The notes: a model not told the origin generated them from the letters alone. 64,000 nt of DNA from a virus (IMGVR_UViG_3300010413_000018:1-64000); one strand, 5' to 3'; counted from the first letter of the stretch, positions 52,028 to 61,052 are shown. Program-made: numbers and translations.

Positions 52028-53458
52028 TTAAGAGGGCTCCGGCGCATCAGTTTTAGTGACACTCAACGCTGAAATCACAGTGACGTCGTGGCCTTCGCGC
52101 TCATATGCATTCTTCCTAGCGTGTGAATGCTTAATCAACATGCGATTGCCTTCGTCAATAAAATCCCAAACTTGAAACGTGTTGCCTTTACCTTCTGCAG
52201 TTCGCATTCCCCGGCCAATACGCTGTAAGGTGGCGATCACACTTTTACCTGCTGCCGCGACGATCACAGATTTGAGTTCTGGTATGTCGGCGCCTTCTTG
52301 TAGTACCACTGAACAAATCAACACATCTATGTCTGCGCGCACTAAACGTTCAATCGCGGCTATTCGACTGGGAGTCATGGTAGTGCCCCATACAAATTCC
52401 GCGTTTAAACCGGCCTGTTGAAACCGTTGCAGTAGGGCTTTACCGTGCTTTATTTCTTTTACAAAAACGAGCGCTGGCTTGGCAGCTACTTGCGCAACTT
52501 GGGTAATGATTTGATTGCGCTTAGTGTTGCGCACGATGCCTTCACCGTACGCTCCTTGAAATGTAGGCGCGCGGCTTACGGCTGGAGCTTTTACCATTTT
52601 GATATCAGGCTTGGCTAGCAACCCACGCTCAATCAGTACTTCAGGTCTAAGCCTATAGATAACTGGTCCGAGTGTTCCAATTGCGAGTAAACTTCTACGG
52701 TCATCGCGCGCTAACGGTGTTCCTGAGATTCCAATGCGATAGTACGCGTTTGGTATTTGGCGAGTAACTTCGTAAAACGTGTCAGCAGCGACAGTGTGGC
52801 TCTCATCAATAATTACACCTTGAATGCCTTGAAGAAACTTTCTTGCGCGTATTGTTTTTGGATTGGTAGAGTTTTTTGGTTCGTCTTTAAGCGCTCCATG
52901 TAGTGTTTGAAAAGTGGCTGCTGTAAACCGTTCTTCTTCCCAACGGCCGTCTCCGATTCGGCCCACTACCGCTCCAGTACGCTTTACGTAACGATCGGCT
53001 GCTTGGTGCATTAGGTTTTCACGATGCACAAGAAAAAGCCAGCGACATGGAAAAGCAACCGCTAGGCCTACTGCTATTTCTGTTTTTCCCGCTCCAGTCG
53101 GAAGCCACAGAATACCGCGAGTACGTTTAGCTGCTGCGCGGACAGCAATAAACTGATAGTCACGAAGCCAATTTAAATCAGCGCTAGTGTCGCGAGTAAT
53201 AGGTTTGATACGTAGGTCTATAACATTTACGTCGAAGCCTTGGTCTTTCGCGGCTTTATAAACCATTTGAGTGAATCCGCCAGGAAATGTCTTAGAAAAT
53301 AAACTGTAAAGATGGCGCCGCGTATCACCGCTTTTGGTGAATTTTTTGTTCCAAAAGCGCGCTTTAGCGTCGTCAAAAGACAGGTATTCGTAGAGCCAAG
53401 CAGTTTCATCTTCGTTGGCAACTACTTTTGTTAAAAGATTAGAAAGTGTTAGTTGCAT
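52028..53458 (-). CDS. SF2 helicase, UvsW-like
   Basis: 476 aa. Motif I LPTGAGKTE, motif II IIDESHTV (DESH), motif III ISGTPL, later LICSVVLQEGADIPE and motif VI LQRIGRGMR. N-terminal 90 residues are helical. This is the DEAD/DEAH-type repair or branch-migration helicase plan of phage UvsW-like proteins. Likely unwinds or anneals branched DNA in recombination. Confidence 0.92.
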   Translation of the reverse strand: MQLTLSNLLTKVVANEDETAWLYEYLSFDDAKARFWNKKFTKSGDTRRHLYSLFSKTFPGGFTQMVYKAAKDQGFDVNVIDLRIKPITRDTSADLNWLRDYQFIAVRAAAKRTRGILWLPTGAGKTEIAVGLAVAFPCRWLFLVHRENLMHQAADRYVKRTGAVVGRIGDGRWEEERFTAATFQTLHGALKDEPKNSTNPKTIRARKFLQGIQGVIIDESHTVAADTFYEVTRQIPNAYYRIGISGTPLARDDRRSLLAIGTLGPVIYRLRPEVLIERGLLAKPDIKMVKAPAVSRAPTFQGAYGEGIVRNTKRNQIITQVAQVAAKPALVFVKEIKHGKALLQRFQQAGLNAEFVWGTTMTPSRIAAIERLVRADIDVLICSVVLQEGADIPELKSVIVAAAGKSVIATLQRIGRGMRTAEGKGNTFQVWDFIDEGNRMLIKHSHARKNAYEREGHDVTVISALSVTKTDAPEPS

Positions 53459-53460
53459 TT

Positions 53461-53868
53461 TTAGCGGTTGCTGCCGTACATTATGCGCTGATATAGCTTC
53501 GGTATTGCTTGATATTGTTGTGCAAGTGATTGGGTGTCAATGTAGCGTTTAAGCTGCATCTTTTCTTTCACTAAAATGGACTTGACTACCTTTTCTCCGA
53601 TTAAACGGTGGATGAATTTTTCGTCACGTTTAGTTCTTTTTGCTGCTTCGCTAACCGAAATGTAGCCGATTGGAATTTTGGTTGGTGCGTTGAGTTTGTC
53701 TACTAGTGATTTTTTTATAAGCCGTTGGTTGGCGACTTCGATAGAGGTTATTTTTCCATTTTTAACCCAACGCCAAACGGTTGAAAAAGCAACATCAAGG
53801 ACGATGGCTGCTTCGGAGATGGTGTAGTAGTTCGCGGTAGCGGGTAGCTCTAGTTTCTTTTTTGGCAT
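53461..53868 (-). CDS. Double HTH protein
   Basis: 135 aa. Two excisionase-like HTH units: YYTISEAAIVLDVAFSTVWR (about 15-34) and YISVSEAAKRTKRDEKFIHR (about 68-87), each followed by a short basic wing. Likely binds paired DNA sites. Lies 2 bp from the SF2 helicase start. Confidence 0.8.
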   Translation of the reverse strand: MPKKKLELPATANYYTISEAAIVLDVAFSTVWRWVKNGKITSIEVANQRLIKKSLVDKLNAPTKIPIGYISVSEAAKRTKRDEKFIHRLIGEKVVKSILVKEKMQLKRYIDTQSLAQQYQAIPKLYQRIMYGSNR

Positions 53869-53887
53869 GTTTTCACCTTTACCTGTA

Positions 53888-54355
53888 TTATGCAGGATTC
53901 TTTTTTTGTGTCAACTTTTCACTTACCATAGAAAGTAAAAGTTGGCGCGCGCCTGGCCACCCCGTCAGTCTATGCGCACCTATAAATGCGGTTTGATCCG
54001 TTTCATTTGCGGCTAAATGCTGGAGAAACATTAGGCGCAGTTCGCGTGTAGTGCGAGGATATGATTTCGCTCGCGTTTTTGTAAGAACAATATCTGCCCA
54101 ATTTGGAATCCACAATCCATAGATCGCGGTTTGCTCGTAAATGCGCCCTCCGGATAGGCTTACCATTTCGCGTTTAGTAGGTACGTTTCCTTCTCTAATA
54201 AGCCGTTTCCAGCTACCATCAAGTATGCACCAGCCCTCTTGGATCATGCGATCATAAATCACTTGAAACTTACAGAAGTCTGAGTTTTGGTGTGCTTCTA
54301 TGTTCTTGGAAAAACAGCGTTTTCCGCATTTCGGACATCGCCAATACCTGCTCAT
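53888..54355 (-). CDS. Zinc-finger phage protein, paralogue of 58022
   Basis: 155 aa. CPKCGKRCFSKNIEAHQNS near the N-terminus is a C2H2-like finger (CxxC...H...C). GWCILDGSWKRLIREGNVPTKRE and WIPNWADIVLTK follow, both matched in order in the protein at 58022-58543. Distant paralogues, possible DNA- or RNA-binding adaptors. Overlaps the next gene by 4 nt. Confidence 0.8.
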   Translation of the reverse strand: MSRYWRCPKCGKRCFSKNIEAHQNSDFCKFQVIYDRMIQEGWCILDGSWKRLIREGNVPTKREMVSLSGGRIYEQTAIYGLWIPNWADIVLTKTRAKSYPRTTRELRLMFLQHLAANETDQTAFIGAHRLTGWPGARQLLLSMVSEKLTQKKNPA

Positions 54356-54897
54356 CTACGCTCCCACAGTTTTTGTATACGCGCGTCGTTCTTGATTGCT
54401 CGCCGCGCTAAACGAGTGGCGTGATAAACCTTGTTTATGTGACAGTGGTTTCGTTTAGCCACTTCTTCAGCCGATAGCTCGTCCAGAATGAACTGGCGTG
54501 CTAGGTGGCTGTTTGGTTGTTGTTTGAGAATGAAATTAATACGCCGCTTTATTTTTCTTTGCCAGCGTGCTTCGGCCAATTCTTTTTCTATTTCAACGTC
54601 TTCTACACCGGTTTCCGGGAGTAACTCTTCGTTTTGAAGTTTGACAATTTCGTGGAGTCCATGCCAGCTTGACGATACCGGAGCTTTGGCGCGTACAATG
54701 TGTTGGTACACAACGCGGCGCGCTACGATCCGCGCGTACGCTTTTAGGTCATTGCCGGTTAAAGCTTTCCGTCGTGTTGATGCCCAAAGAGCTAAGTACG
54801 CGGCATTGAAACAGTCTTTTTCATGGTCCGGCATTTTGAACTTCGTTGCTGCTTTGTGTGCTTCGGTTTTTAGTATTGATACAATGCTTTGTTCCAT
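54352..54897 (-). CDS. Sigma-factor-like protein
   Basis: 181 aa. Residues about 20-70 (KDCFNAAYLALWASTRRKA, AYARIVARRVVYQHIVRAK) resemble sigma-70 region 2, and the C-terminal LARQFILDELSAEEVAKRNH then INKVYHATRLARRAIKND looks like a region 4 helix-turn-helix. It might direct polymerase to the tandem-box or GGGTATTAA promoters here; no evidence shows which. Alternatively a plain transcription regulator. Confidence 0.7.
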   Translation of the reverse strand: MEQSIVSILKTEAHKAATKFKMPDHEKDCFNAAYLALWASTRRKALTGNDLKAYARIVARRVVYQHIVRAKAPVSSSWHGLHEIVKLQNEELLPETGVEDVEIEKELAEARWQRKIKRRINFILKQQPNSHLARQFILDELSAEEVAKRNHCHINKVYHATRLARRAIKNDARIQKLWERR

Positions 54898-54906
54898 CCC
54901 TGTCTC

Positions 54907-55500
54907 CTATATAAAGTTTTGCTTAAATGCTCGCTTCACTTTTTGCCCATGATCCTTTACTTGCAGAATAATAGGCAATCTACTACGCTTTATTGATTCT
55001 GTATAACTTCCTACTTGAATTCCCAGTACTTCACTGAGTTTAAATGGATCTTTGTACTTATGCGCTTCTTTAATTATTTTCCATGGTCGCCGCGATCGTT
55101 TCTTTTTTGTTGCGATGAAAATGGGTACTAATGATTTTTGAAAGCGCCATGCGTTGTAATGAAACAACACACGAAACATGATGTTGTTGGCTACGCGCCA
55201 TTCCGCTAGTTCCATTTCAGTGAAGAAGTCTTCTAAGCGCGCGGCTATTCCATCGTGCACAGCAGTAGGTACAAAAGGAAATTCACAGCGTTCTCCCTCC
55301 TGGCTAGCTTGACGTTGGCGAACTGCAGGGTACGGGCTGTCAACATACAGTTTTGACAAGTTGCCGCGTTTTTTCCAAAAAAAGTAATGCTCTTCACGAT
55401 TAACGCGTTCATACAGTACGGCTATTGAACCCCATTTACCGGTGATAGATCGCCCGTTTACAATATTCCAGCATAGATTGGAGTTTGAATTATTTTCCAT
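54907..55500 (-). CDS. Phage hypothetical protein
   Basis: 197 aa. Alternating strands at the start (SITGKWGSIAVLYERVNREE), then a basic middle (FIATKKKRSRRPWKIIKEAH). The C-terminus is also basic. The DNA-binding impression is weak. Overlaps the next gene by 11 nt. Confidence 0.7.
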   Translation of the reverse strand: MENNSNSNLCWNIVNGRSITGKWGSIAVLYERVNREEHYFFWKKRGNLSKLYVDSPYPAVRQRQASQEGERCEFPFVPTAVHDGIAARLEDFFTEMELAEWRVANNIMFRVLFHYNAWRFQKSLVPIFIATKKKRSRRPWKIIKEAHKYKDPFKLSEVLGIQVGSYTESIKRSRLPIILQVKDHGQKVKRAFKQNFI

Positions 55501-56335
55501 TTTTCAACATTTTTCTTACGCCAGCATGGTTGTTCAAAGCATTCATAGCCGTTCGCACTGCTTGTAAAACGTTTTGTTGATGGATTTTTGCTTTGATGTG
55601 GCGCTTTACATTAACTATTTCTTTTTGGCACACACGGCAGTAGTTTTTCGTGATAAAAGCACCTGTATCGCGCGCTTCTTTAAACCAACCATCGCACAAA
55701 ATGAAGCGATCGGTTAGTGGCTCTGCTAGGGCTACGTAGTGAAATTTTGTCTTTTCACGGTCCATTACACCTATTGTATACGGACCTATGTTGGTGGTTT
55801 CTTGTTTGCCAGTAACAAAACACTGCGTTACGATTTGACGTTTTCTAACTAAAAACTCGTTTGCAATCCACGGCGAAACATGCCGGTTTAGGTATTCGTT
55901 GAACACAAGTGCTTTCCGTTTATCGCGCATATCTTCGTTTATTTTGGTAATTGGCCAGCTTAAAATTTCTTCAGGTTTGTTGACTTTTTTTGCATAAAAT
56001 CGTTCTTGGCGAATATCTGTGCTTCTAACAAATACAGTTTCAAACAGAGCTTTATTGAAACGATTAAAGTACTCGTGTGTGAGTATGCGTCTAATCGGGA
56101 CCGTGGGTTGCTGGGCGCCTTCTAACTGCGCGCGTATAAAGCTCACTACCGATAGGCAAGTTACAGCGCTGAGTTTATTGGCGCTATCAGCTAGCGTCTC
56201 ATTATGCTTAGTACAGTCTGATGATAAATGTCGCACTTGAAAGTTTTCATCTAACGCTATGTGTACCATGTGCTTACCGGTTTTTGATAATGCACACGGC
56301 ACTTGAAAACTGTATCTTTGGTCTATTGTACGCAT
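55490..56335 (-). CDS. Phage protein with C-terminal C2H2-like finger
   Basis: 281 aa. Residues 1-220 form a mixed alpha/beta body with no familiar motif; about residue 230 onward CRVCQKEIVNVKRHIKAKIH has C-x2-C and H-x5-H as in C2H2 fingers (unusual spacing). Similar fingers of phage-encoded type bind nucleic acid. The start falls 64 bp before the AAA gene. Confidence 0.7.
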   Translation of the reverse strand: MRTIDQRYSFQVPCALSKTGKHMVHIALDENFQVRHLSSDCTKHNETLADSANKLSAVTCLSVVSFIRAQLEGAQQPTVPIRRILTHEYFNRFNKALFETVFVRSTDIRQERFYAKKVNKPEEILSWPITKINEDMRDKRKALVFNEYLNRHVSPWIANEFLVRKRQIVTQCFVTGKQETTNIGPYTIGVMDREKTKFHYVALAEPLTDRFILCDGWFKEARDTGAFITKNYCRVCQKEIVNVKRHIKAKIHQQNVLQAVRTAMNALNNHAGVRKMLKNGK

Positions 56336-56398
56336 GGCTATACTTTCAGTTTGAAGTGCCCCTCTACGAGCGACACTCCATACTCAACGCACAGACAG

Positions 56399-57553
56399 TT
56401 AGCTCCCTTTGATTCCGGCTGCAGTCATGACTTTGTTCATCTTCGTTAAGACTGGCCGTGCTTCTTTGTGTTTTAAGTGCCCGGCTTGAGCCATGCGCCT
56501 GGCAGGTCCAAAGACGATGTCTTGGGCGCCTTTTCCGGCTATTCCAGCTAGGATCGTCCAAAGCTTTTTGGCGCGCGCGTCACGGTTTTTTGCTCCTTCA
56601 GGAATTACTAGCGCGGTACAAGCTGAAAGAACCGCGTAAGTACGATCTAGACGTTTTGCGTTGTGCTCGAATTCTTCTTTGCCTTCGAGAATAGCGACCG
56701 GATCGGGAAGGTCATGCTCGTTCAAGAACGTGAATAGTTCTCCTATTACCGGTTCGCCTACATACGACGATAGCAGTGCGATTTCTTCGTTTTCGTCTAG
56801 TAGGTGAATGGTGCTGGTGGCCATGGCTCGGGTAACCATTTCCCATGTACGACGACTCGGCCAAGCGCCACTGGCTTTTGGATCATGTGCTGCCGGCATC
56901 TTGTGAAGCAGCTCTGGACGTCGCTTTACAAAAGCCGCGATTTTACCTTTTGCTTTTGCGAACTCTTCCGGCCATGCCGCTAAAACGCGTTTTTCTTCGT
57001 CTTCCGGTTTTAAGGTTTCGGAAACTTCGTCACCGACTTCGTTTTCGATAAGCCAGTCGATCCAGTTTTCAACGGTTCCCGCGTTGAATGGAAGATGCCC
57101 CATGCGGTTGGCCAATGGAGGCGGTAAGTCGTAACCGGCTGCCGCTTCTTCCACCGCGTTGTACGCCGCGATAGTGCGTACTCCTGGCGGAAGTGCGTGT
57201 CCACCGATCCGGCCTTCGAGGAACAGTCCCAACAATGGCGGTTGAAGGGCTGGCGGAGCAGTAGTCAGCTCATCGACGAATACAATACCGCGTTTCTGTT
57301 CCATGAAGTATTGCGCCCATTCTGGAGGCGGATACGTCAGCACGTTGTTTTCCGGAACCGGAACAACGCCAAACGCGCCTTCTCCGCGCTCACCTGGCGA
57401 CAGAATTTCACAGTGCATTCCGCACGATTTTGCGATTTGTTTTATTTGAGAGGTTTTGCTTGTTCCGGGAGACGCGACGAGTGCGAGCTGTAAACCCCAC
57501 CCACGAATGGTCGGCGTGAACAAGACTGCTTTGATGATTTTTTTCATATCCAT
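56399..57553 (-). CDS. MoxR-like AAA ATPase
   Basis: 384 aa from the ATG at 57553, behind GGAGG; a GTG 18 nt earlier is possible. Walker A ASPGTSKTSQ, Walker B GIVFVDELTTAPP, sensor-like RTIAAYN. With the VWA gene at 58543 it fits the MoxR-VWA pairing, where the ATPase acts as a chaperone-like remodeller of a VWA partner. Promoter P10 sits directly upstream. Confidence 0.85.
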   Translation of the reverse strand: MDMKKIIKAVLFTPTIRGWGLQLALVASPGTSKTSQIKQIAKSCGMHCEILSPGERGEGAFGVVPVPENNVLTYPPPEWAQYFMEQKRGIVFVDELTTAPPALQPPLLGLFLEGRIGGHALPPGVRTIAAYNAVEEAAAGYDLPPPLANRMGHLPFNAGTVENWIDWLIENEVGDEVSETLKPEDEEKRVLAAWPEEFAKAKGKIAAFVKRRPELLHKMPAAHDPKASGAWPSRRTWEMVTRAMATSTIHLLDENEEIALLSSYVGEPVIGELFTFLNEHDLPDPVAILEGKEEFEHNAKRLDRTYAVLSACTALVIPEGAKNRDARAKKLWTILAGIAGKGAQDIVFGPARRMAQAGHLKHKEARPVLTKMNKVMTAAGIKGS

Positions 57554-57618
57554 GTTGCTATTATCCTCCACCCCAAACTAAGGTGTTGGGAAACCGTTGG
57601 TTGTTAGTTATTCTTTAG

Positions 57619-57666
57619 ATTATTGCATAAAAAAAGTAAGCTTGCAAATAAAAAAGGTAGTTGCAA
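57619..57666 (-). promoter_or_regulatory. Tandem-box promoter P10
   Basis: Minus strand: TTGCAA (57666-57661), TTGCAA (57647-57642), 17-bp spacer, AATAAT (57624-57619). Drives the MoxR-like gene. Confidence 0.7.
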
Positions 57667-57671
57667 ACAAA

Positions 57672-58025
57672 TTAACTCAATAACTTCTCTGCCGCTACAA
57701 GAATTTCAAACTCCATAATCACTGGATCTACGTCAATAATGCGGTCTTTTTCTGGAATAGACTTCGCAATAAATTTTAATAAGTTGAGTATGCGCTCTAA
57801 CAGTGTTCCCGGAAACATGCCGTCTTCGGAGAAAAAGTTTGGATTCCTCCAAAAAGGGCGCTCGCGGTCAGTATGAAGCCCGGCTTGAAAAACTGCTGCA
57901 TCAAAAATGACACGCACTTCTCCAATTGCTTGAAATGGTAATACTTGAAAATATTTGTTGACTACATATACCGCGTAGCGAAGATTCATAACTACTAATT
58001 CTTGCTGGCTGTTAAAGCGATTCAT
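57672..58025 (-). CDS. Phage hypothetical protein, helical
   Basis: 117 aa. Mostly helical (NNLRYAVYVVNKYF region and LLERILNLLKFIAKSI). Its end lies just upstream of P10. Overlaps the finger protein at 58022 by 4 nt. Unknown. Confidence 0.65.
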   Translation of the reverse strand: MNRFNSQQELVVMNLRYAVYVVNKYFQVLPFQAIGEVRVIFDAAVFQAGLHTDRERPFWRNPNFFSEDGMFPGTLLERILNLLKFIAKSIPEKDRIIDVDPVIMEFEILVAAEKLLS

Positions 58026-58543
58026 TTTTTCTTGAAATATGATAGTTTTAGCATCTCTTGGATGTCAGATAAACGCAGTGCCCCTAGTATGTGTTCGCGT
58101 GCAGTTGGGTTTTTCCAGACAAAAATTAATAATTCATCGCAGAACTTAGTGGATAGTTTAGGCGGTTCACCATCAATTAATGCAAATGCAGGGTCTCTGT
58201 TAGTCACTTCGTTTAATGCTTGAATTAATGTGGCTGCCCATTCTGGAACAAAAAAGCTTGTGCAATACGGCTTTCTTGGTTGTGCATGATATAGGCCATC
58301 CCAGCCATTAACTACACATGACCATGATTGTATCAAACCGCTACGCGGTATTTTAAGCTTACGGATCGGAAACCCTTCTTCTTCGAGTAACAACGCTCCC
58401 CACCTACTACCTATTGGCGCCCATCCTAAGCGTTCCATTTCTTGTTGATTTTGACGAGCTGTACATGAGACGCTTCTTTGATGCTCGTCCAACGGGAAAG
58501 CATTAGATAATACCTTCCCGCATTTTGGACAAACGTGAGACAT
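58022..58543 (-). CDS. Zinc-finger phage protein, paralogue of 53888
   Basis: 173 aa from ATG 58543 (overlaps the VWA stop as TAATG). CPKCGKVLSNAFPLDEHQRS is the finger; GWAPIGSRWGALLLEEEGF matches GWCILDGSWKRLIREGNV of 53888. Downstream regions share WxxxWAATL. The pair probably arose by duplication within the phage lineage. Confidence 0.8.
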   Translation of the reverse strand: MSHVCPKCGKVLSNAFPLDEHQRSVSCTARQNQQEMERLGWAPIGSRWGALLLEEEGFPIRKLKIPRSGLIQSWSCVVNGWDGLYHAQPRKPYCTSFFVPEWAATLIQALNEVTNRDPAFALIDGEPPKLSTKFCDELLIFVWKNPTAREHILGALRLSDIQEMLKLSYFKKK

Positions 58544-60054
58544 TATGCGGCTTTCGGCTGGATTTTTACTTCGCCGTCCTCGTCGATCTCGATCATGGTG
58601 CCCCAATCTATTTGGCCGTTCCAGTCACCATTTTTGGCCGGCCAAGGGATACGGCGCCCACTACCCACCAATACCCAAATCACATGAATGTCTGGAGGTG
58701 GGTTTTCGGGAGCTGGTCCACAACCGTCGGTGATAAAAACCAGAACTTGTGGCTTTTCGTGTTTGGGTAAGCGCTCGATCGCCTCAAAGCCAGGGCAGAA
58801 ATCAGTTCCGCCACCACCTTTGAGTAGCTCGGTAAGTTCACGCACATGCTGTACTTTTTTGAAACTTTGGACCTCGGCGTCTAACGCCGCGAAAGTAACT
58901 TCGGCGCTCGCAGCCTGCAGCACTCCGTTGCTCTCTTCAACTGCCAGTTTCAGCTCTTCTTTTCCCATTGACCCACTTGTGTCAACTAGGATGGCTACGC
59001 GCGGCACGGGAGTAAAATAGCTCGGCATTATGGCGCATCCGCGTCCATATCCTAATCCACCTTGGCGGCGACTTGGCTTATGGTAGGCCAGGTCAACGGC
59101 TCCGGCTTTACGGGCAATGTACATGCGGCACGCGCGGCGTAGCTTAGTGCGCCAGTCAACCTTGGGCGGTGATAGTTCGGTTTCAGCCCAACGCATCCAA
59201 TCTCCAGGTACGTTTCCTCGCCCTTTTTGCGCTTCTTGGTTGATCGCTTCAGCGGTTTGCTTCCGGATCATTGTGGTTTCAACCGGTGAACGACCGCCAC
59301 CAGCTTCTTTACGCGCTTTGTCTTCCTGAGCCGCTGGAAGGCCTCCGGATGCGGATCCACACCAGCCGGCTCCTACTTGCGGCGCGCTTGGAGTTTTACC
59401 GTTACCTTGGCCTTTTCCTTTTCCTTTTCCTTTATTTTTTCCTTGGCCTTTGCCTTGACCCTGTCCTTGGCTTTCTTGTTCTCCTTCGCTGTCTCCATCG
59501 CCTTGGCCTTGGCCTTGGCCTTGGCCTTGGCCTTGGCCTTGCTCTGCCATTTTTTGAAGCGCTTCGCGTATTTGCTGTTCCATCGCGTCGCGTTGAGGAT
59601 CCCATTCTTTCCGCAGTAGTTGATAGTATTCTTCAGCGGTTAAACCGTCGTCAAACTTGAAGTTTTTCGGAAGCGCTATGCCTTCCGGTAACGACCAACA
59701 CGCTTCGACTAAATCGTCATTGATCTCGCAATCAGCGGCTACATTCCACACTGCTTTTTCGTAAACGTCTTCATTGGGATGTGGTTTGATGCCCATCGCT
59801 TGAGATCGTTCAAAGTGCGCGCGTAAAATGTGCGATACTTCGTGCACTAAGCATCCCGCTATTTCTGCTACTGAATGCTCAACAACAAAGTCCGGATCCA
59901 CTACCATGATTCCGTCATGTGATACACCCATGGTACCGTAGCCTTTTGCTTCTATCGGGATTAACGAAAAAAGAGCGACGCGAAACCACGCCCACTTTTT
60001 GATCGCCATCAACCGCGCTGCCGCTAGTTTTTCATTCCAAGTTAGGTCTTCCAC
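58543..60054 (-). CDS. HExxH peptidase-like / VWA fusion
   Basis: 503 aa. N-terminal half contains CLVHEVSHILRAHFERSQ, an HExxH zinc-peptidase signature (DUF2201 type). A long Gln/Gly repeat (residues about 160-205, GQGQGQ...) then Lys/Gly-rich linker follows. The C-terminal half has LVDTSGSMG (VWA metal-ion site DxSxS) and GGGGTDFCPGF. This is the VWA partner of the MoxR-like ATPase. Its job in phages is unknown; protein remodelling or host-enzyme inactivation are options. Confidence 0.85.
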   Translation of the reverse strand: MEDLTWNEKLAAARLMAIKKWAWFRVALFSLIPIEAKGYGTMGVSHDGIMVVDPDFVVEHSVAEIAGCLVHEVSHILRAHFERSQAMGIKPHPNEDVYEKAVWNVAADCEINDDLVEACWSLPEGIALPKNFKFDDGLTAEEYYQLLRKEWDPQRDAMEQQIREALQKMAEQGQGQGQGQGQGQGDGDSEGEQESQGQGQGKGQGKNKGKGKGKGQGNGKTPSAPQVGAGWCGSASGGLPAAQEDKARKEAGGGRSPVETTMIRKQTAEAINQEAQKGRGNVPGDWMRWAETELSPPKVDWRTKLRRACRMYIARKAGAVDLAYHKPSRRQGGLGYGRGCAIMPSYFTPVPRVAILVDTSGSMGKEELKLAVEESNGVLQAASAEVTFAALDAEVQSFKKVQHVRELTELLKGGGGTDFCPGFEAIERLPKHEKPQVLVFITDGCGPAPENPPPDIHVIWVLVGSGRRIPWPAKNGDWNGQIDWGTMIEIDEDGEVKIQPKAA

Positions 60055-60072
60055 TTATTGCTCTCCTTATTG

Positions 60073-60972
60073 CTAGTTATTGTCGTCCGGTTCGCACATT
60101 AGTATGGCACCGGTAATTTCTGTGTCTAAGTCGTCAATGTGCCGTTGAAGTTCAGGCAATTGACGTGAAAATAGTGATTCGTAGTGTGCTACTTTTGATC
60201 GCACTTCTTGCGCGCGCCGTTGTCGTGTTTGCAGTGCCCGCAATCCTAGCGCATTGTCGCCTTCGCGGTTAATTTCTTCTTCAATGGCCGCGACTGCAAC
60301 TTCTGCTTCTGCTTTGATCGCGGCTAATACGGCGTCAACGGCGTCTTCTTCTTCAACGGCCGGTATACGGAATATTTTAATTCCAGCGCACGCTTCGTGA
60401 ATAGCTTCGCAGTAACGATGCCAGGTATCAACTTGATCGCGCGGTATAAAGTAAATTCCACCGGATTCGCGTAGACTGACTGCTTTGCATGTGCCAGCGA
60501 GGCGTCCCCAAAGCCAGCGACCTCCAAATACGCGGGAAGCCATGGTATTACGATATTTTTCAAACTGTTCACGTATTTGTTCTGCTTGTGGATGATCTTT
60601 CGGCGCTACTTGAACCACCGGTTGAATCGTTTTATTGCCTTGCTGGTCGGTTATTTCTTGGCGGCGAATGCGTGCTTTTAGCATGTTGCTGGTGTTATAC
60701 GTTAATTCTTCGTCAGTGGCTTCTTCATGCACGAGCGCGAAACCGCTTTTACCGGCGAGCTTGCGTAACAACACGCGATAGCCGCTTTTCATTTCTTCTA
60801 AAACGCGTTGAAGGGCGAATTCTTCCGTTGGTGGAGACGGTAATAGGTCTTCAGGTAACCCGTGGTTTAGCCAGGTTTCGTGAAGTTTTTGTAAGTCGAC
60901 GTCACCGCTTAGCCGACAATAAGTTATTTCTCCGGCAGTTTCTAAACCGCTGATGGCAATTATATCTGTCAT
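60073..60972 (-). CDS. DUF6744-like phage protein
   Basis: 299 aa. SLRESGGIYFIPRDQVDTWH and the charged helical C-terminus (EVRSKVAHYESLFSRQLPEL) match the pattern I recall for the DUF6744 family found beside MoxR/VWA genes in phages. Likely the third component of that module. AAGGATTGCAAAC precedes the ATG. Confidence 0.7.
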   Translation of the reverse strand: MTDIIAISGLETAGEITYCRLSGDVDLQKLHETWLNHGLPEDLLPSPPTEEFALQRVLEEMKSGYRVLLRKLAGKSGFALVHEEATDEELTYNTSNMLKARIRRQEITDQQGNKTIQPVVQVAPKDHPQAEQIREQFEKYRNTMASRVFGGRWLWGRLAGTCKAVSLRESGGIYFIPRDQVDTWHRYCEAIHEACAGIKIFRIPAVEEEDAVDAVLAAIKAEAEVAVAAIEEEINREGDNALGLRALQTRQRRAQEVRSKVAHYESLFSRQLPELQRHIDDLDTEITGAILMCEPDDNN

Positions 60973-61007
60973 GTTTGCAATCCTTCTGTTTTTTTGCGTC
61001 TTACCCT

Positions 61008-61037
61008 ATATTATGCAACTTTACTTATTTTTTGCAA
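61008..61037 (-). promoter_or_regulatory. Promoter of the 60972 gene
   Basis: Minus strand TTGCAA (61037-61032), 18-bp spacer, TAATAT (61013-61008). Lacks the distal second box. Confidence 0.6.
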
Positions 61038-61052
61038 TCCTTTTTACTGCTC

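Noticed and set aside
59271-59660. Plus-strand Leu/Phe-rich frames opposite the VWA gene linker
   Set aside because: Antisense of the Gln/Gly/Lys repeat; a repeat artefact that mimics a membrane protein.
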